The notes under the pieces were generated by a model that worked only from the letters and a program-made list of their open reading frames with translations, did no database searches and was not told the DNA's origin. 64,000 bases of DNA from Streptomyces durocortorensis. GTDB lineage: Bacteria; Actinomycetota; Actinomycetes; Streptomycetales; Streptomycetaceae. Below, piece by piece: positions 8,441-18,596 of this stretch (position 1 is its first letter; each line of letters opens with the position of its first letter). The DNA is taken from the NCBI RefSeq assembly GCF_031760065.1, contig NZ_CP134500.1:7068001-7132000 (forward strand). Reading direction: 5' to 3'. The position numbers and the translations under genes were made by a program.

Positions 8441-9429
8441 GGCAGTTCGGCTACCGGCGCGCCCACGACGTCACCGGCGCGGTCGCCCTCCTCGCCGCCG
8501 ACCCCGACGCGCGGTTCCTCGGTGGCGGCACCAACCTCGTCGACCTGATGAAGACGGGCGTCGAACGCCCAGCCCGCCTCGTCGACGTGCGCGAACTCCC
8601 GCTGGACCGCATCGAGCACACCACGGACGGCGGCCTGCGCATCGGCGCGACCGTCACCAACAGCGACCTCGCCGCCGACCCTGAAATCCGCCGCCGCTAC
8701 CCGGCGTTGACCCAGGCGGTGCTGGCCGGGGCGTCCGGGCAGCTGCGCAACATGGCGACCGTCGGCGGCAACCTGCTCCAGCGCACCCGCTGCGGCTACT
8801 TCTCCGACGTCAGCAAGCCCTGCAACAAGCGCGTCCCGGGCAGTGGTTGCCCGGCCGTCGGCGGCGAGCACCACAATCACGCGGTGCTCGGCGCCTCCGA
8901 TCACTGCGTGGCCGTGCACCCCTCCGACATGGGCGTCGCCCTGACGGCCTTCGACGCCGTCGTCGCCTACGAGACCCTCGACGGACCCGGCGAGGTGCCG
9001 ATCACCGATCTCTACCTCCCCGTCGGCGACACCCCGCACCGCGAAACGGCCCTGCCGCCCGGTGCGCTGATCACCCACGTCACCCTTCCGGCAGGGCGCG
9101 TCGCCGCCCGTTCCCGCTACCGCAAAGTACGCGAACGCGCCTCGTACGCCTTTGCGATCGGCTCCGTCGCCGCCGCGCTCACCATCGAGGACGGCCGCGT
9201 ACGCGAAGCACGCCTGGCCCTCGGGGCCGTCGCCTCCCGCCCCTGGCGTGCACGCGCCGCCGAAGCCGTCCTGACCGGCGCACCGGCCGACGGCGCGACC
9301 TTCGCCGCCGCCGCCGACGCCGAACTCGCGGCCGCACGGCCGCTGCCCCGCAACGGATACAAGGTGGCCCTCATGCGTAACCTCGTGGTCTCCGTCCTGA
9401 CCGAACTCGCCGAGGGGGACGCCCGATGA
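8437..9429 (+). CDS. Molybdenum hydroxylase FAD-binding subunit (YagS/PaoB-like)
   Basis: A 330-residue FAD subunit. The ATG at 8437 overlaps the upstream stop by four bases, indicating translational coupling. FAD-binding stretches are FLGGGTNLVDLMK near 27 and ATVGGNLLQRTRC near 107. An insert after this (RCGYF...KPCNKR...GCPAVGG) carries the cysteines that hold the extra 4Fe-4S cluster of PaoB-type subunits. This separates it from classical xanthine dehydrogenase FAD subunits and favours an aldehyde-oxidising enzyme. It overlaps the next gene by four bases. Confidence 0.93.
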
Positions 9430-11582
9430 CGACCACCACAGCCGCGTCGGCGGCGGTCCGCGGGGCCGTCGGTGTCGCCCACACCCGGGTGGAGGGCCGC
9501 GCCAAGGTCACCGGCGCGGCGCGCTACGCGGGCGAGATCCCCTTCGCCGGGCTGGCCCACGGCTGGCTGGTGCTGTCCACGATCACCCGCGGCCGGATCA
9601 GGGACGTCGAGACCGCCCCGGTGCTCGACATGCCGGGCGTGCTCACGGTCCTGCACCACGGCAACGCCCCGCGGCTGAAAACCGACTACGTCGGCCTGCT
9701 CGGCGTTCCACCGGACCCGACCGCCGCCGTCTTCCAGGACGACGGGGTGCCCCACGCGGGCTGGCCGGTGGCGCTCGTCGTCGCCGAGACGCCCGAGGAG
9801 GCCAGGGAGGCCGCCGAAGCGCTCGTCGTGACATACGAGGAGGAGCCGCACGACACCGCACTCGTCGCCGACCACCCCGACGCCTACGCCGCGAGCGGCC
9901 ACATGCCCGCGGAGACCGACAAGGGGGACCTGGAGACACAACTCGCCGCGTCCGCCGTCGTCGTGGAAGCGGAGTACACCACCCCCGAAGAGCAGCACAG
10001 CATGATGGAGCCGCACGCGGCGACCGCCCTGTGGGACGGGGGAACGCTGGAGGTCGTCGACTCCAACCAGGGCGTCAGCTGGGTCCGGAGCGAACTGGCC
10101 ACGATGTTCTCGCTCGACCCCGCCTCCGTACGGGTACGTTCCGAGCACATCGGCGGCGGCTTCGGCAGCAAGGGCCTGCGCGCCCACCAGGTGTCCGCCG
10201 TGATGGCCGCCACCGCACTGCGCCGCCCGGTACGCGTGGTGCTGACTCGGCGTCAGTTGTTCTCGCTGGCCGGATACCGCAGCCCCACCACCCAGCGGAT
10301 CAGGCTCGGCGCCGACCCCGACGGCCGACTGCGCGCTCTGGAACACCGTTCGCTGAACCAGACGTCGACCGTGTACGAGTTCGTCGAACCCGGCGCCGCC
10401 GTCGCCCGCGTGCTGTACGACGCCGACGCGCACCGCACCGCCAACCACGTCGTACGGCTCGACGTACCGACCCCGACCTGGATGCGCGCGCCGGGGGAGG
10501 CCCCGGGGTCGTTCGCGATCGAGACGGCCCTCGACGAGCTCGCCGAACGCTGCGGCGTCGACCCGGTCGAACTGCGACTGCGCAACGAGCCGGAGGTCGG
10601 CCCCGTCTCCGGGCTCCCGTTCAGCAGCCGCAACCTGACGGCCTGCTTCCGCGAGGGCGCCCGCAGGTTCGGCTGGGCGGACCGCGACCCCCGTCCCGGC
10701 ACGCGGCGCGACGGGCGCTGGCTGCTGGGCACCGGCACGGCGGCGGGTTCGTACGGAGCCGGGGCCGCCCCTTCCACGGCCCTGCTGACGGCGGAGGCGG
10801 ACGGTTCCTTCACCGTCCGGATCGCCGCCGCCGACATCGGCACCGGCGCCCGCACCGCCCTCACCCTGGTCGCCGCCGACGCCCTGGAGACCGCACCCGA
10901 ACGCGTCCGGGTCCGGATCGGTGACAGCGACTTCGGCCATGCCATGATCGCCGGCGGCTCCATGGGCACCCGCTCCTGGGCCTGGGCGGTCACGGCCGCG
11001 GCAGCCGAACTGCGGACGCGGCTCGCGCCGGGGACGAGCATCCCCCCGGAGGGGATCACCGTGCAGTCCGACACCACGGAGGCCATCGGCGCCCTCGCCC
11101 AGAAGGAACGGCACTCCTACGGAGCCCAGTTCGCCGAGGTCGCCGTGGACGTCAGCACCGGCGAGGTCCGGGTGCGCCGGATGCTGGGCATCTTCGCGGC
11201 GGGCCGGATCGTGAACCCGCTCACCGCCCGCAACCAGCTCGTCGGCGGCATGACCTGGGGCATCTCCATGGCCCTGCACGAAGAGGCGGTCCGCGACCGG
11301 AACACCGGCGGCCACTACGCACCCGACCTCGCCGGATACCACGTGGCAACCCACGCCGACGTCCCGGACATCGAGGCGGACTGGGTGGACGACCACGACC
11401 CGGACGACCCGGTCGGCATCAAGGGCATCGGCGAGGTCGGCATCGTGGGCGCGGCGGCGGCCGTCGCCAACGCGGTCTGGCACGCCACCGGTGTACGCCA
11501 CCGGCACCTGCCGATCCGTCCCGACCGGGTCCTGGAGGCGTCGATGCGGACCCCGGCGGACGGGGGAGCGGCGGATGCTTGA
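9426..11582 (+). CDS. Molybdenum hydroxylase catalytic subunit (YagR/PaoC-like)
   Basis: A 718-residue molybdopterin-binding catalytic subunit with the two-domain xanthine dehydrogenase/aldehyde oxidase fold. Recognisable features are EEQHSMMEPHAATA (about 187), GGGFGSKG (about 241), the cofactor loop APGEAPGSFAIETALDELA (about 358) and the C-terminal GIKGIGEVGIVGAA, with the catalytic Glu. It is about the length of E. coli PaoC-type subunits. It starts inside the FAD-subunit stop and ends 8 bp inside the XdhC-like gene, so the operon is tightly coupled. Actual substrate unknown; aldehydes are most likely by family. Confidence 0.93.
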   Translation: MTTTTAASAAVRGAVGVAHTRVEGRAKVTGAARYAGEIPFAGLAHGWLVLSTITRGRIRDVETAPVLDMPGVLTVLHHGNAPRLKTDYVGLLGVPPDPTAAVFQDDGVPHAGWPVALVVAETPEEAREAAEALVVTYEEEPHDTALVADHPDAYAASGHMPAETDKGDLETQLAASAVVVEAEYTTPEEQHSMMEPHAATALWDGGTLEVVDSNQGVSWVRSELATMFSLDPASVRVRSEHIGGGFGSKGLRAHQVSAVMAATALRRPVRVVLTRRQLFSLAGYRSPTTQRIRLGADPDGRLRALEHRSLNQTSTVYEFVEPGAAVARVLYDADAHRTANHVVRLDVPTPTWMRAPGEAPGSFAIETALDELAERCGVDPVELRLRNEPEVGPVSGLPFSSRNLTACFREGARRFGWADRDPRPGTRRDGRWLLGTGTAAGSYGAGAAPSTALLTAEADGSFTVRIAAADIGTGARTALTLVAADALETAPERVRVRIGDSDFGHAMIAGGSMGTRSWAWAVTAAAAELRTRLAPGTSIPPEGITVQSDTTEAIGALAQKERHSYGAQFAEVAVDVSTGEVRVRRMLGIFAAGRIVNPLTARNQLVGGMTWGISMALHEEAVRDRNTGGHYAPDLAGYHVATHADVPDIEADWVDDHDPDDPVGIKGIGEVGIVGAAAAVANAVWHATGVRHRHLPIRPDRVLEASMRTPADGGAADA

Positions 11583-12705
11583 CATCGCCGGCGAGCTGCA
11601 CCGGTGGATGGCGGAGGGCCGGGAGTTCGCCGTCGGCACCGTCGTCTCCACCGGCGGCAGCGCGCCGCGCGGACCCGGTGCCGCCCTCGCCGTGGACAGC
11701 GCGGGCACGGTGATCGGATCGGTCTCCGGAGGCTGTGTGGAGGGCGCGGTGTACGAACTGTGCGCGGGGGCCCTCCAGGACGGCGAAGCCGTGCGCGAAC
11801 GGTTCGGCTACAGCGACGAGGATGCCTTCGCGGTCGGGCTGACCTGCGGCGGGGTCATCGACGTGATGGTCACCCCGGTCCGCGCCGACTCGCCGGACCG
11901 GGCGGTGCTGCGGGCCGCCCTCGCCGTGGCGGCCTCCGGGGCGGCCGGGGCACTCGCCCGGGTGGTCAGCGGCCCCGACGGGCTTCTGGGGCGCTCCCTG
12001 CTCGTCCGCGCCGACGGCACCCACGAGGGCGGACTCGGCGGCCACCCGGCGCTGGACCGTACGGCGGCGGCCGAGGCCCGGGCCCTGTTGGACGCCGGTC
12101 GCACCGGCACAGTCGAACTCTCCGAGGACGGGTCGCACTGCCCCGGCGGGCTCACCCTGCTCGTCGAGACCAGGGTTCCACCGCCCCGCATGATCGTCTT
12201 CGGTGCGGTCGACTTCGCCGCGGCGCTGGTGCGGGTGGGCAAGTTCCTCGGCCACCACGTGACGGTGTGCGACGCCCGGCCCGTCTTCGCCACCCCGGCC
12301 CGGTTCCCCGAGGCCGACGAAGTCGTCGTCGACTGGCCGCACCGCTATCTGCGGCGCACCCCCACCGACGCGCGCACGGTGCTGTGCGTGCTGACGCACG
12401 AGGCCCGGTTCGACGTACCGCTCCTCACGGAGGCACTGCGGATGCCCATCGCGTTCGTCGGCGCGATGGGCTCACGCCGCACCCACGAGGAACGGACACG
12501 GCGGCTGCGCGAGGCGGGCCTGAACGAGCGCGAACTGAACCGGCTGCGTTCGCCCATCGGCCTCGACCTCGGAGCCCGTACGCCGGAGGAGACCGCCCTG
12601 TCCATCGCGGCAGAGATCGTCGCGGCCCGGCACGGCGGCACGGGCCTGCCGCTCACCGGCGGTGTGGTGCCCATCCACCGGCACCTGTCCGGGGCGAGCG
12701 CCTGA
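11575..12705 (+). CDS. xdhC: XdhC/CoxI family molybdenum cofactor maturation protein
   Basis: A 376-residue XdhC-type protein. The N-terminal XdhC_CoxI domain shows GSAPRGPGAALAV (about 29) and GSVSGGCVEGAV (about 48). The C-terminal Rossmann-like domain begins near 200 with PPRMIVFG and contains FVGAMGSRRTHEER. Such proteins bind and sulfurate molybdenum cofactor for the hydroxylase encoded just upstream. The ATG at 11575 overlaps the catalytic-subunit stop by 8 bp, so it is the last gene of the operon. Confidence 0.9.
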   Translation: MLDIAGELHRWMAEGREFAVGTVVSTGGSAPRGPGAALAVDSAGTVIGSVSGGCVEGAVYELCAGALQDGEAVRERFGYSDEDAFAVGLTCGGVIDVMVTPVRADSPDRAVLRAALAVAASGAAGALARVVSGPDGLLGRSLLVRADGTHEGGLGGHPALDRTAAAEARALLDAGRTGTVELSEDGSHCPGGLTLLVETRVPPPRMIVFGAVDFAAALVRVGKFLGHHVTVCDARPVFATPARFPEADEVVVDWPHRYLRRTPTDARTVLCVLTHEARFDVPLLTEALRMPIAFVGAMGSRRTHEERTRRLREAGLNERELNRLRSPIGLDLGARTPEETALSIAAEIVAARHGGTGLPLTGGVVPIHRHLSGASA

Positions 12706-13067
12706 CGAGGGGACTTCCGCGCGGGCCCCGCGAGCCGGACGGTCGGGCCCGGCAGCGTGGTGTCCGACTCGGTGGCGTCCTGCGCGGACGTAGATCCGCT
12801 CCGCGGTGAGAACCTGCTCGAACTCCGCGACGTCCCCGATCCGCGTGGTGATCGTGCCCAGCCCGCGGCCGAAGTCGTGGGAGCCCTTGCCTCCGACGCC
12901 CTCGGGGTGCACCCGGTACTCAGCGCAGCGGCGCATACGACGGTCAGCGTCGGCACACGGCGTGTCGCAACAGGACTCCGCATCATCCGCACAGGCCATG
13001 CACCTGATGCGGCATGCTCCCCCTGCGGGTGCAGTCCATGCCGTTTCAGATGCCGTTCGTCGCGGTT
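12706..13067. other. Gene-poor 362-bp stretch with a coding-like remnant
   Basis: No complete gene is convincing here. On the minus strand, from an ATG at 12936 to about 12786, a frame with good GC3 bias reads like protein (SHDFGRGLGTITTRIGDVAE then FEQVLTAERIYVRA). After that the bias disappears, and no clear ribosome site or stop defines a gene. It may be the fragment of a decayed gene. The remainder shows no repeats or strong hairpins. Confidence 0.35.
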
Positions 13068-13655
13068 TCAGACGCGGTTGACGAGCCGGAGGTAGCGGTC
13101 CCAGTCCCAGTGGACACCGGGGTCGGTGTGGTCGCTGCCCGGTACCTCGTGGTGGCCCACGATGTGTTGGCGGTCCTTGGGGATGCCGTGGCGTTCGCAG
13201 ATGTCGGCCGTGAGCTCCGCCGAGCGCAGGTACATGACGTCCGTGAAGAACTCCGGCCGGTCCACCCACCCCTCGTGCTCGATGCCGACGCTCCGGGTGT
13301 TCCAGTTCCAGTTGCCCGCATGCCAGGCGATGTCCCGCTCGCGCACGCACTGGGCCACGTAACCGTCGCCCGAGCGCACCACGTAATGGGCCGACACCTG
13401 CTTGGCCGGATCGCGGAAGATGCCCGCGGTCGGGGTGAACAACTGCTGTGCGACATGGATGACGACGCGGTCGACCCGGCGCTCCGAAGAACGGGAGGGG
13501 ACGGTGTAGTTGGCGGGAGATGCCGGAGCCCACAGGGCGGTCGCGTAGTCCGTGACGGCATCCGGCGCCGCCACGGCCCGGACCGATGACGGCAGGGCGG
13601 CCGCCGCCGTCGTCACGGCGGCGCACTGAAGGATCCTTCTGCGGTACAACGGCAC
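13068..13655 (-). CDS. Secreted N-acetylmuramoyl-L-alanine amidase (amidase_2 family)
   Basis: An amidase_2/PGRP-type zinc amidase that cuts the bond between muramic acid and the stem peptide of peptidoglycan. Zinc ligands and catalytic residues are visible: VVIHVAQQ (His67), AWHAGNWNWNTRSVGIEHEG (112-129) and GHHEVPGSDHTDPG (167-180, His176). With the GTG start at 13655 the protein is 195 residues and opens with a Tat-like signal: RRR, hydrophobic stretch, then VRAVAAP. The frame stays open to a start at 13823, which would add 56 Gly/Pro/Arg-rich residues. The shorter start is preferred because it puts the signal peptide at the N-terminus. Confidence 0.85.
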   Translation of the reverse strand: MPLYRRRILQCAAVTTAAAALPSSVRAVAAPDAVTDYATALWAPASPANYTVPSRSSERRVDRVVIHVAQQLFTPTAGIFRDPAKQVSAHYVVRSGDGYVAQCVRERDIAWHAGNWNWNTRSVGIEHEGWVDRPEFFTDVMYLRSAELTADICERHGIPKDRQHIVGHHEVPGSDHTDPGVHWDWDRYLRLVNRV

Positions 13656-13995
13656 TCCAGGTGCTGGGGGCGGGGCGAGGGCGGGGCCTGCGGGGCCGTC
13701 GCGGCGAGGGGGCACCGCCCGCCGGTCGCTCCCCGCAGATGCAGATGACGAGCCCACCGGACCTACGGTTCCCGAACGCCTACCCGCAACAGCAACAGCA
13801 ACGCAGGCGGCCCTGTCCCGCACTTGCCGGGCCCTGCCCGGAGCCGGCCGCGCCAGGCCCTCGGGGCCCGTGCCTTCGGGCCCGCCTTTCCCGGCCCGCG
13901 CTTGGGGCCCCCGCCTCCCACCCCCGCGCTCCGGCCCTCAGGCCCCGCGCACCCGCCCGGGACCGTCCCACCCCCGCAGCCGTACGCCCGACCCC
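13656..13995. other. GC-rich intergenic stretch without a supported gene
   Basis: Between the amidase start and the SWIM gene stop. It is extremely G+C-rich, with C-runs and CCCCGGCC-type self-complementary patches and a short CAACAGCAACAGCAACG repeat near 13787. Part of it (13656-13823) could encode an N-terminal extension of the amidase. It must carry the amidase promoter and the SWIM/SNF2 operon terminator, but neither is distinct. Confidence 0.4.
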
Positions 13996-15372
13996 TCAGT
14001 CCATGCCGTCCGGCACCGCGCCACCGGCCCCCGCCAGCGCACTCGCCGGGTCGTCGTCCGACGGTCCGGCGGGCACCCAGCGGCCGCGCTCCTTGCGGTA
14101 GGGCCACCACCGCCCGTCGCGGTCGAACCGGAGCTGGACGTCGGCGCCCACCACCGTCCAGCGGGACCGGCCGCCTGCCCGCAGTGCCGGCCGCTCGCCC
14201 GTCTCCCAGGCCGAGGCGAGTTGGGCGCGGGCCCGCGCCAGTGCGTCCGCGTCCGGCTCCCGTTCCTCCTCCAGCACGGTGAGCGCGGCGACTCCGCCGT
14301 ACCGCCAGGCGTCGACCGCCGCAGCCAGCTCGGCGCGCTGCCGGCCCGAGCCCGCGGCCAGCCGGGCGGCGATCCACGGTTCCGGCCGGGCGTCAGCGGC
14401 CAGCCGTACCGCATCCTGCCGCGGCGTCAGTTCCACCGGCAGCGGCTGGCCCGCGTGCCCCGGAACCAGTGCGTCCAGGAGCATCCGGTGGGCCCGCACC
14501 GCACTGTCGGCGGCCAGCACCTCCAGCGCCGGCGGGTCGATCCCGGGCACCGGACCGGTCTCCGTGTCCAGTGACGGCCCAGGCCCCGGTTCGGCGGGCA
14601 CCGGCGGGGGAGCGGGGAGCGGTGGCAGGATCCCGTCGGCGGCGAACGCCTCACCGGCCGGGACCCCACGGACCTCCCGGCCCGCGCCCCCAGCGGTCTC
14701 CGGAGCCCAGCCGTCCGCATCCCGGGCGGCGCGGGCGGTGCTGCGCACCTGGAGTTCGTCCAGCAGCCGCCGCTCGTCGCGTCCCCGCAACAGCAGCAGT
14801 ACGAACGGGTCCTCGTCCAGCAACCGTGCCACCTGGTAGCACAGCGCACCCGAATGCGGGCAGTGGTCCCAGGCCCCGCAGGTGCACTCGGGCTCCAAGT
14901 CACCGATGCCGGGCAGCAGATCGACCCCGGCGCCCGCCGCGTCCTCCACCAGGTGCGGCGGCATCTCCCGGTCCAGCAGAGCCGCGATGTGCCCGGCCCG
15001 GTCCACGGCCATGTCCAGGAACCGGTCCCACGCACCCGGGCCGAGTTGCTGCAACAGCACGTCGCCACGGTGGGCCGTGCCGTCACGGTCCCGTACCACC
15101 GCCGTGATCCGGCCCGGACGTACCGAGACCGCCCCGACCCGGCCCTCCCGGGCCAGTCGCCGCCCCTTCTTGAGCTGCTCACCGTCGAGAGCCGTGTCCT
15201 CCAGGGCCTTGAGCCACGCCAGGCCCCACCAGGACGTGGCGAACCCGCGCCCCCGCGCCGGAGGCAGCGCCGCGAACGTACGCTCCGGCCCACCGCGCCC
15301 CTCCTGCGATGCCCCGTCGTCGTCCCGGTCCGATGCGTCGTAGTCGTGGTACTCGTATGCGTCGTCGCTCAT
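13996..15372 (-). CDS. SWIM-type zinc finger protein partnered with SNF2 helicase
   Basis: A 458-residue protein with an acidic N-terminus (DDAYEYHDYDASDRDDD) and a SWIM zinc finger, CTCGAWDHCPH (CxC-x4-CxH), near residue 190. An Asp/Pro-rich linker and a helical C-terminal region follow. SWIM fingers bind DNA or proteins, and in actinobacteria this gene usually sits beside an SNF2-family helicase, as here. The ATG at 15372 overlaps the helicase stop (ATGA), so the two are translationally coupled and probably act together. The DNA process involved is not established. Confidence 0.88.
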   Translation of the reverse strand: MSDDAYEYHDYDASDRDDDGASQEGRGGPERTFAALPPARGRGFATSWWGLAWLKALEDTALDGEQLKKGRRLAREGRVGAVSVRPGRITAVVRDRDGTAHRGDVLLQQLGPGAWDRFLDMAVDRAGHIAALLDREMPPHLVEDAAGAGVDLLPGIGDLEPECTCGAWDHCPHSGALCYQVARLLDEDPFVLLLLRGRDERRLLDELQVRSTARAARDADGWAPETAGGAGREVRGVPAGEAFAADGILPPLPAPPPVPAEPGPGPSLDTETGPVPGIDPPALEVLAADSAVRAHRMLLDALVPGHAGQPLPVELTPRQDAVRLAADARPEPWIAARLAAGSGRQRAELAAAVDAWRYGGVAALTVLEEEREPDADALARARAQLASAWETGERPALRAGGRSRWTVVGADVQLRFDRDGRWWPYRKERGRWVPAGPSDDDPASALAGAGGAVPDGMD

Positions 15373-18300
15373 CGTGCGCCCCCTCGCAGCTCGACCAGGT
15401 CGGCCAGTTCCGCATCGGTCAGTTCCGTCAGCGCCGCCTCGCCGGAGCCGAGCACCGCCTCCGCGAGGCCCTGCTTGCGGGCGAGCATCTCGGCGATCCG
15501 GTCCTCGATCGTGCCCTCGGCGATCAGCCGGTGGACCTGCACCGGCTGGGTCTGCCCGATCCGGTACGCCCGGTCCGTCGCCTGTGCCTCGACCGCCGGG
15601 TTCCACCAGCGGTCGAAGTGCACGACATGACCGGCCCGGGTCAGATTGAGCCCCGTACCCGCCGCCTTGAGCGACAACAGGAACACCGGCGCCTCGCCCG
15701 CCTGGAAGAGGTTCACCATCTCCTCGCGCCGCGCCACCGGCGTACCGCCGTGCAGGAACTGCGTACGCACCCCGCGGGCTGCCAGGTGCTCCTCCAGCAG
15801 CCGGGCCATCCGCACGTACTGCGTGAACACGAGCACCGAACCCTGCTCGGCCAGGATCGTGTCCAGGAGCTCGTCCAGCAGCTCGACCTTCCCCGACCGG
15901 TCCGCGATCCTCGGCCGCTCCTCCTTGAGGTACTGCGCCGGGTGGTTGCAGATCTGCTTCAACGCCGTGAGCAGCTTCATCACGAGGCCCCGCCGTTCGA
16001 ACCCGTCCGCGCCGGAGATCTCCGCCAGCGTCTCGCGCACCACCGCCTCGTACAGGCCGGTCTGCTCCGCCGTCAGCGACACCGTCCGGTCGGTCTCCGT
16101 CTTCGGCGGCAGCTCGGGCGCGATACCCGGATCGGACTTACGGCGCCGCAGCAGGAAGGGCCGCACCAGCGCGGACAGCCGTTCCGCCGCGCCCGGGTCG
16201 TTGCCGCCCTCGACGGCGGCGGCGTACCGGCTGCGGAACGTGCCCAGCCGCCCGAGCAGACCGGGGGTCGTCCAGTCGAGGATCGCCCACAGCTCCGACA
16301 GGTTGTTCTCCACCGGGGTGCCGGTGAGGGCCACGCGCGCCTGTGCGCCGATGGTCCGCAGCTGCTTGGCCGTCGCCGAGTGCGGGTTCTTGACGTGCTG
16401 GGCCTCGTCGATGACGAGCATGCCCCAGGCCGCCTCGGCCAGCCGGGGCGCGTCGAGCCGCATCGTGCCGTACGTCGTCAGGACGAACTCGCCGTCCGCC
16501 ACCCCCTCCAGGGAGCGCGACGCGCCGTGGAAGCGGCGGACGGGGGTGCCCGGGGCGAACTTCTCGATCTCCCGCTGCCAGTTGCCCATCAGGGAGGTCG
16601 GGCACACCACCAGCGTCGGCCCGGCCGCGTCCCGGTCACCCCGGCGATGCAGATGCAGCGCGATGAGCGTGATGGTCTTGCCCAGTCCCATGTCGTCGGC
16701 GAGGCAGGCCCCCAGACCCAACGAGGTCATGGTGTTCAGCCAGTTCAGACCGCGCAGCTGATAGTCGCGCAGCGTCGCGGTGAGCGCCTCGGGCTGTCCG
16801 ACCTGCCGGTGGGCCGCGGACTCCGGGTCGGCCAGCCGGTCCCGCAGCTGCCGCAGCCAGCCGGTCGCCTCCACCTCCACACGACGGCCGTCCACCTCCG
16901 CGGAACCCGTCAGCACCGCGCTCAGCGCGTCGATCGGAGTGACCTTGCGGTCCTGGGTCTCCCGGGCCCGGCGTGCCTCCTCGGGGTCGATCAGCACCCA
17001 CTGGTCACGCAGCCGGACGATGGGACGGTTCGACTCGGCGAGCCGGTCGAGCTCCTCGCGGGTCAGTCTCCGGTCGCCCAGCGCGAAGCGCCAGTCGAAG
17101 GCCAGGAGCGCGTCGGCCGACAGGAACGAGGGCGTGTCCGCCGTGGTACGCCCCTGCCGCCCGGCCCCCGAGCCGTCGGCATCCCGGTCCGAGGATGCCG
17201 CGTCGTCCGGATTCGGGTCCGGGGACGCCGCGTCGTCCGGCCCGACCACCGCTCGCGCGGTCAGCTTCCTGGCCAGCTCCTTGGGCCAGTGCACCTGTAC
17301 CCCGGCGGCGGCCAGGGCGCGCGAGGCGGAGCCCAGCAGTTCGGCGATCTCCTCATCGGCCGGTTCCACCGAGTCGGGCACCGCAGCGGAGAGCAGCGGC
17401 GTCAGCGGGGGCCAGGCGCGGGCGGCGCGCCGCAGGGTGAGGAGGGCGTCCATCCGGGCCCGCGGCCCGAACACTGCGGCCGTCCGCGCGCCACCGGCCC
17501 ATACCTCGGCCGCATCGGCGACCAGGGAGGGGTCGCTGACGCTGTGGATCTGAAGCACGGCCCGGAACGCGGGAGCCTTCCCGTCCCGAGCCTCCCTGTC
17601 CGGCGCGTCGCTGTCCGCAGGGTCGGGAGCGTCCCCCGGTGCGCCTGCGGCCGGGGTCACGCCCGAGATCTCGATACGCAACGAGAGCCGTACGCCCGCG
17701 TCGTGACCGGCCGCCACATCGGCCGCCCAGGCCCGCCCCTCGGGCAGCCGCCGCGGCTCCGGGGCGGCGAACGCGGGGCCTGCGGCGACGAAACCGGCGG
17801 CCGGGGTACGGGGCATCGTGTCGGCCACGGCATCGAGGAACGCCCGCAGCAGCCCCTCCGGTTCGGGCAGCAGCGGTTGGTCTGTGGCCCCTTCCGGTGT
17901 CCGCGTGCCGCCTGCGTACGGGAGCGGGGTCGCGTGCGCGCTCGGGGGCATCGACGCGGCCATTTCCCGGAGCCGTTCGAGGTCCTCGGTGCTGAGCGGG
18001 CCGATTCGCCAGGCGTCGTGGTCGGTGGGGCTCAGCCCCGGCAGCAGCAGGCCGCGCGCGACGAACTGGAGCGCCAGAAGCCCGGCGGCGCCCCAGAAGG
18101 CGACGGACGGGGATGCCTGGGCGTCGGCGCGCGCCCGGGTCAGCACCGGCAGAGCGTTCCGTACGGGAAGGTGCAGGGCCGCGACAGTGCGGCGGCGCAG
18201 GTCGGCTCCGACAACGGTCAGATCAGAAACGGCCGTCTCCGACGAGATCCCGGGAGCGGCGGGAAGGGTGCTGCCGTCCGGGTTCCAGAACGCGATCCGG

Positions 18301-18392
18301 CCGGTACGGGCCGGGTCCGCCGGGACGAAGACCGCAGAGCAGCGGGACAGTTCGGTGACCTCGGAGGGCGTTGCCGCAGGGTGCCTGTGCAC
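15369..18392 (-). CDS. SNF2/RAD54-family DEAD-like helicase
   Basis: A 1007-residue SNF2-type ATPase. The N-terminal 500 residues are a family-specific region. The ATPase core follows: motif I DDMGLGKTITLIAL, motif II VIDEAQH, motif III LTGTPVENNLSELW, and the helicase C lobe with RFLHGG..., LSLKAAGTGLNLT and motif VI TDRAYRIGQTQ. Such enzymes move on double-stranded DNA and remodel bound proteins; the bacterial role is poorly defined. A GTG at 18392 gives an N-terminus beginning HRHPAATP. The frame is open upstream to 18581 but that part runs through the divergent promoter. Coupled to the SWIM gene. Confidence 0.9.
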   Translation of the reverse strand: MHRHPAATPSEVTELSRCSAVFVPADPARTGRIAFWNPDGSTLPAAPGISSETAVSDLTVVGADLRRRTVAALHLPVRNALPVLTRARADAQASPSVAFWGAAGLLALQFVARGLLLPGLSPTDHDAWRIGPLSTEDLERLREMAASMPPSAHATPLPYAGGTRTPEGATDQPLLPEPEGLLRAFLDAVADTMPRTPAAGFVAAGPAFAAPEPRRLPEGRAWAADVAAGHDAGVRLSLRIEISGVTPAAGAPGDAPDPADSDAPDREARDGKAPAFRAVLQIHSVSDPSLVADAAEVWAGGARTAAVFGPRARMDALLTLRRAARAWPPLTPLLSAAVPDSVEPADEEIAELLGSASRALAAAGVQVHWPKELARKLTARAVVGPDDAASPDPNPDDAASSDRDADGSGAGRQGRTTADTPSFLSADALLAFDWRFALGDRRLTREELDRLAESNRPIVRLRDQWVLIDPEEARRARETQDRKVTPIDALSAVLTGSAEVDGRRVEVEATGWLRQLRDRLADPESAAHRQVGQPEALTATLRDYQLRGLNWLNTMTSLGLGACLADDMGLGKTITLIALHLHRRGDRDAAGPTLVVCPTSLMGNWQREIEKFAPGTPVRRFHGASRSLEGVADGEFVLTTYGTMRLDAPRLAEAAWGMLVIDEAQHVKNPHSATAKQLRTIGAQARVALTGTPVENNLSELWAILDWTTPGLLGRLGTFRSRYAAAVEGGNDPGAAERLSALVRPFLLRRRKSDPGIAPELPPKTETDRTVSLTAEQTGLYEAVVRETLAEISGADGFERRGLVMKLLTALKQICNHPAQYLKEERPRIADRSGKVELLDELLDTILAEQGSVLVFTQYVRMARLLEEHLAARGVRTQFLHGGTPVARREEMVNLFQAGEAPVFLLSLKAAGTGLNLTRAGHVVHFDRWWNPAVEAQATDRAYRIGQTQPVQVHRLIAEGTIEDRIAEMLARKQGLAEAVLGSGEAALTELTDAELADLVELRGGAR

Positions 18393-18596
18393 AGCGATGT
18401 CGAATTCCTCAAATTTGACTAGTGGGTCAGGGTCGCCGAGGGTACTCCATCTCGCGCGACAACGGGCCGTTCCATTATGTGAGCTATGCCACTTCTGTGG
18501 GGTGGTCGCGATCGAGGGTGCAGCCAGCACCACCCTGTGGCACGGGGGTATGCCCCAGGCGAACCAGGGGGATGGCGCCATGGCTGCCGCGCACCT

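Noticed and set aside
9117..11708. An 863-codon open frame on the minus strand opposite the molybdenum hydroxylase catalytic gene
   Set aside because: It is the complement of a clearly functional gene, has Gly/Arg/Val-skewed composition and no recognisable domain; a shadow of high GC3.
15309..18422. A 1037-codon plus-strand open frame opposite the SNF2 helicase
   Set aside because: The opposite strand carries all SNF2 motifs; this frame has only Arg/Gln/Gly-rich, motif-free sequence.
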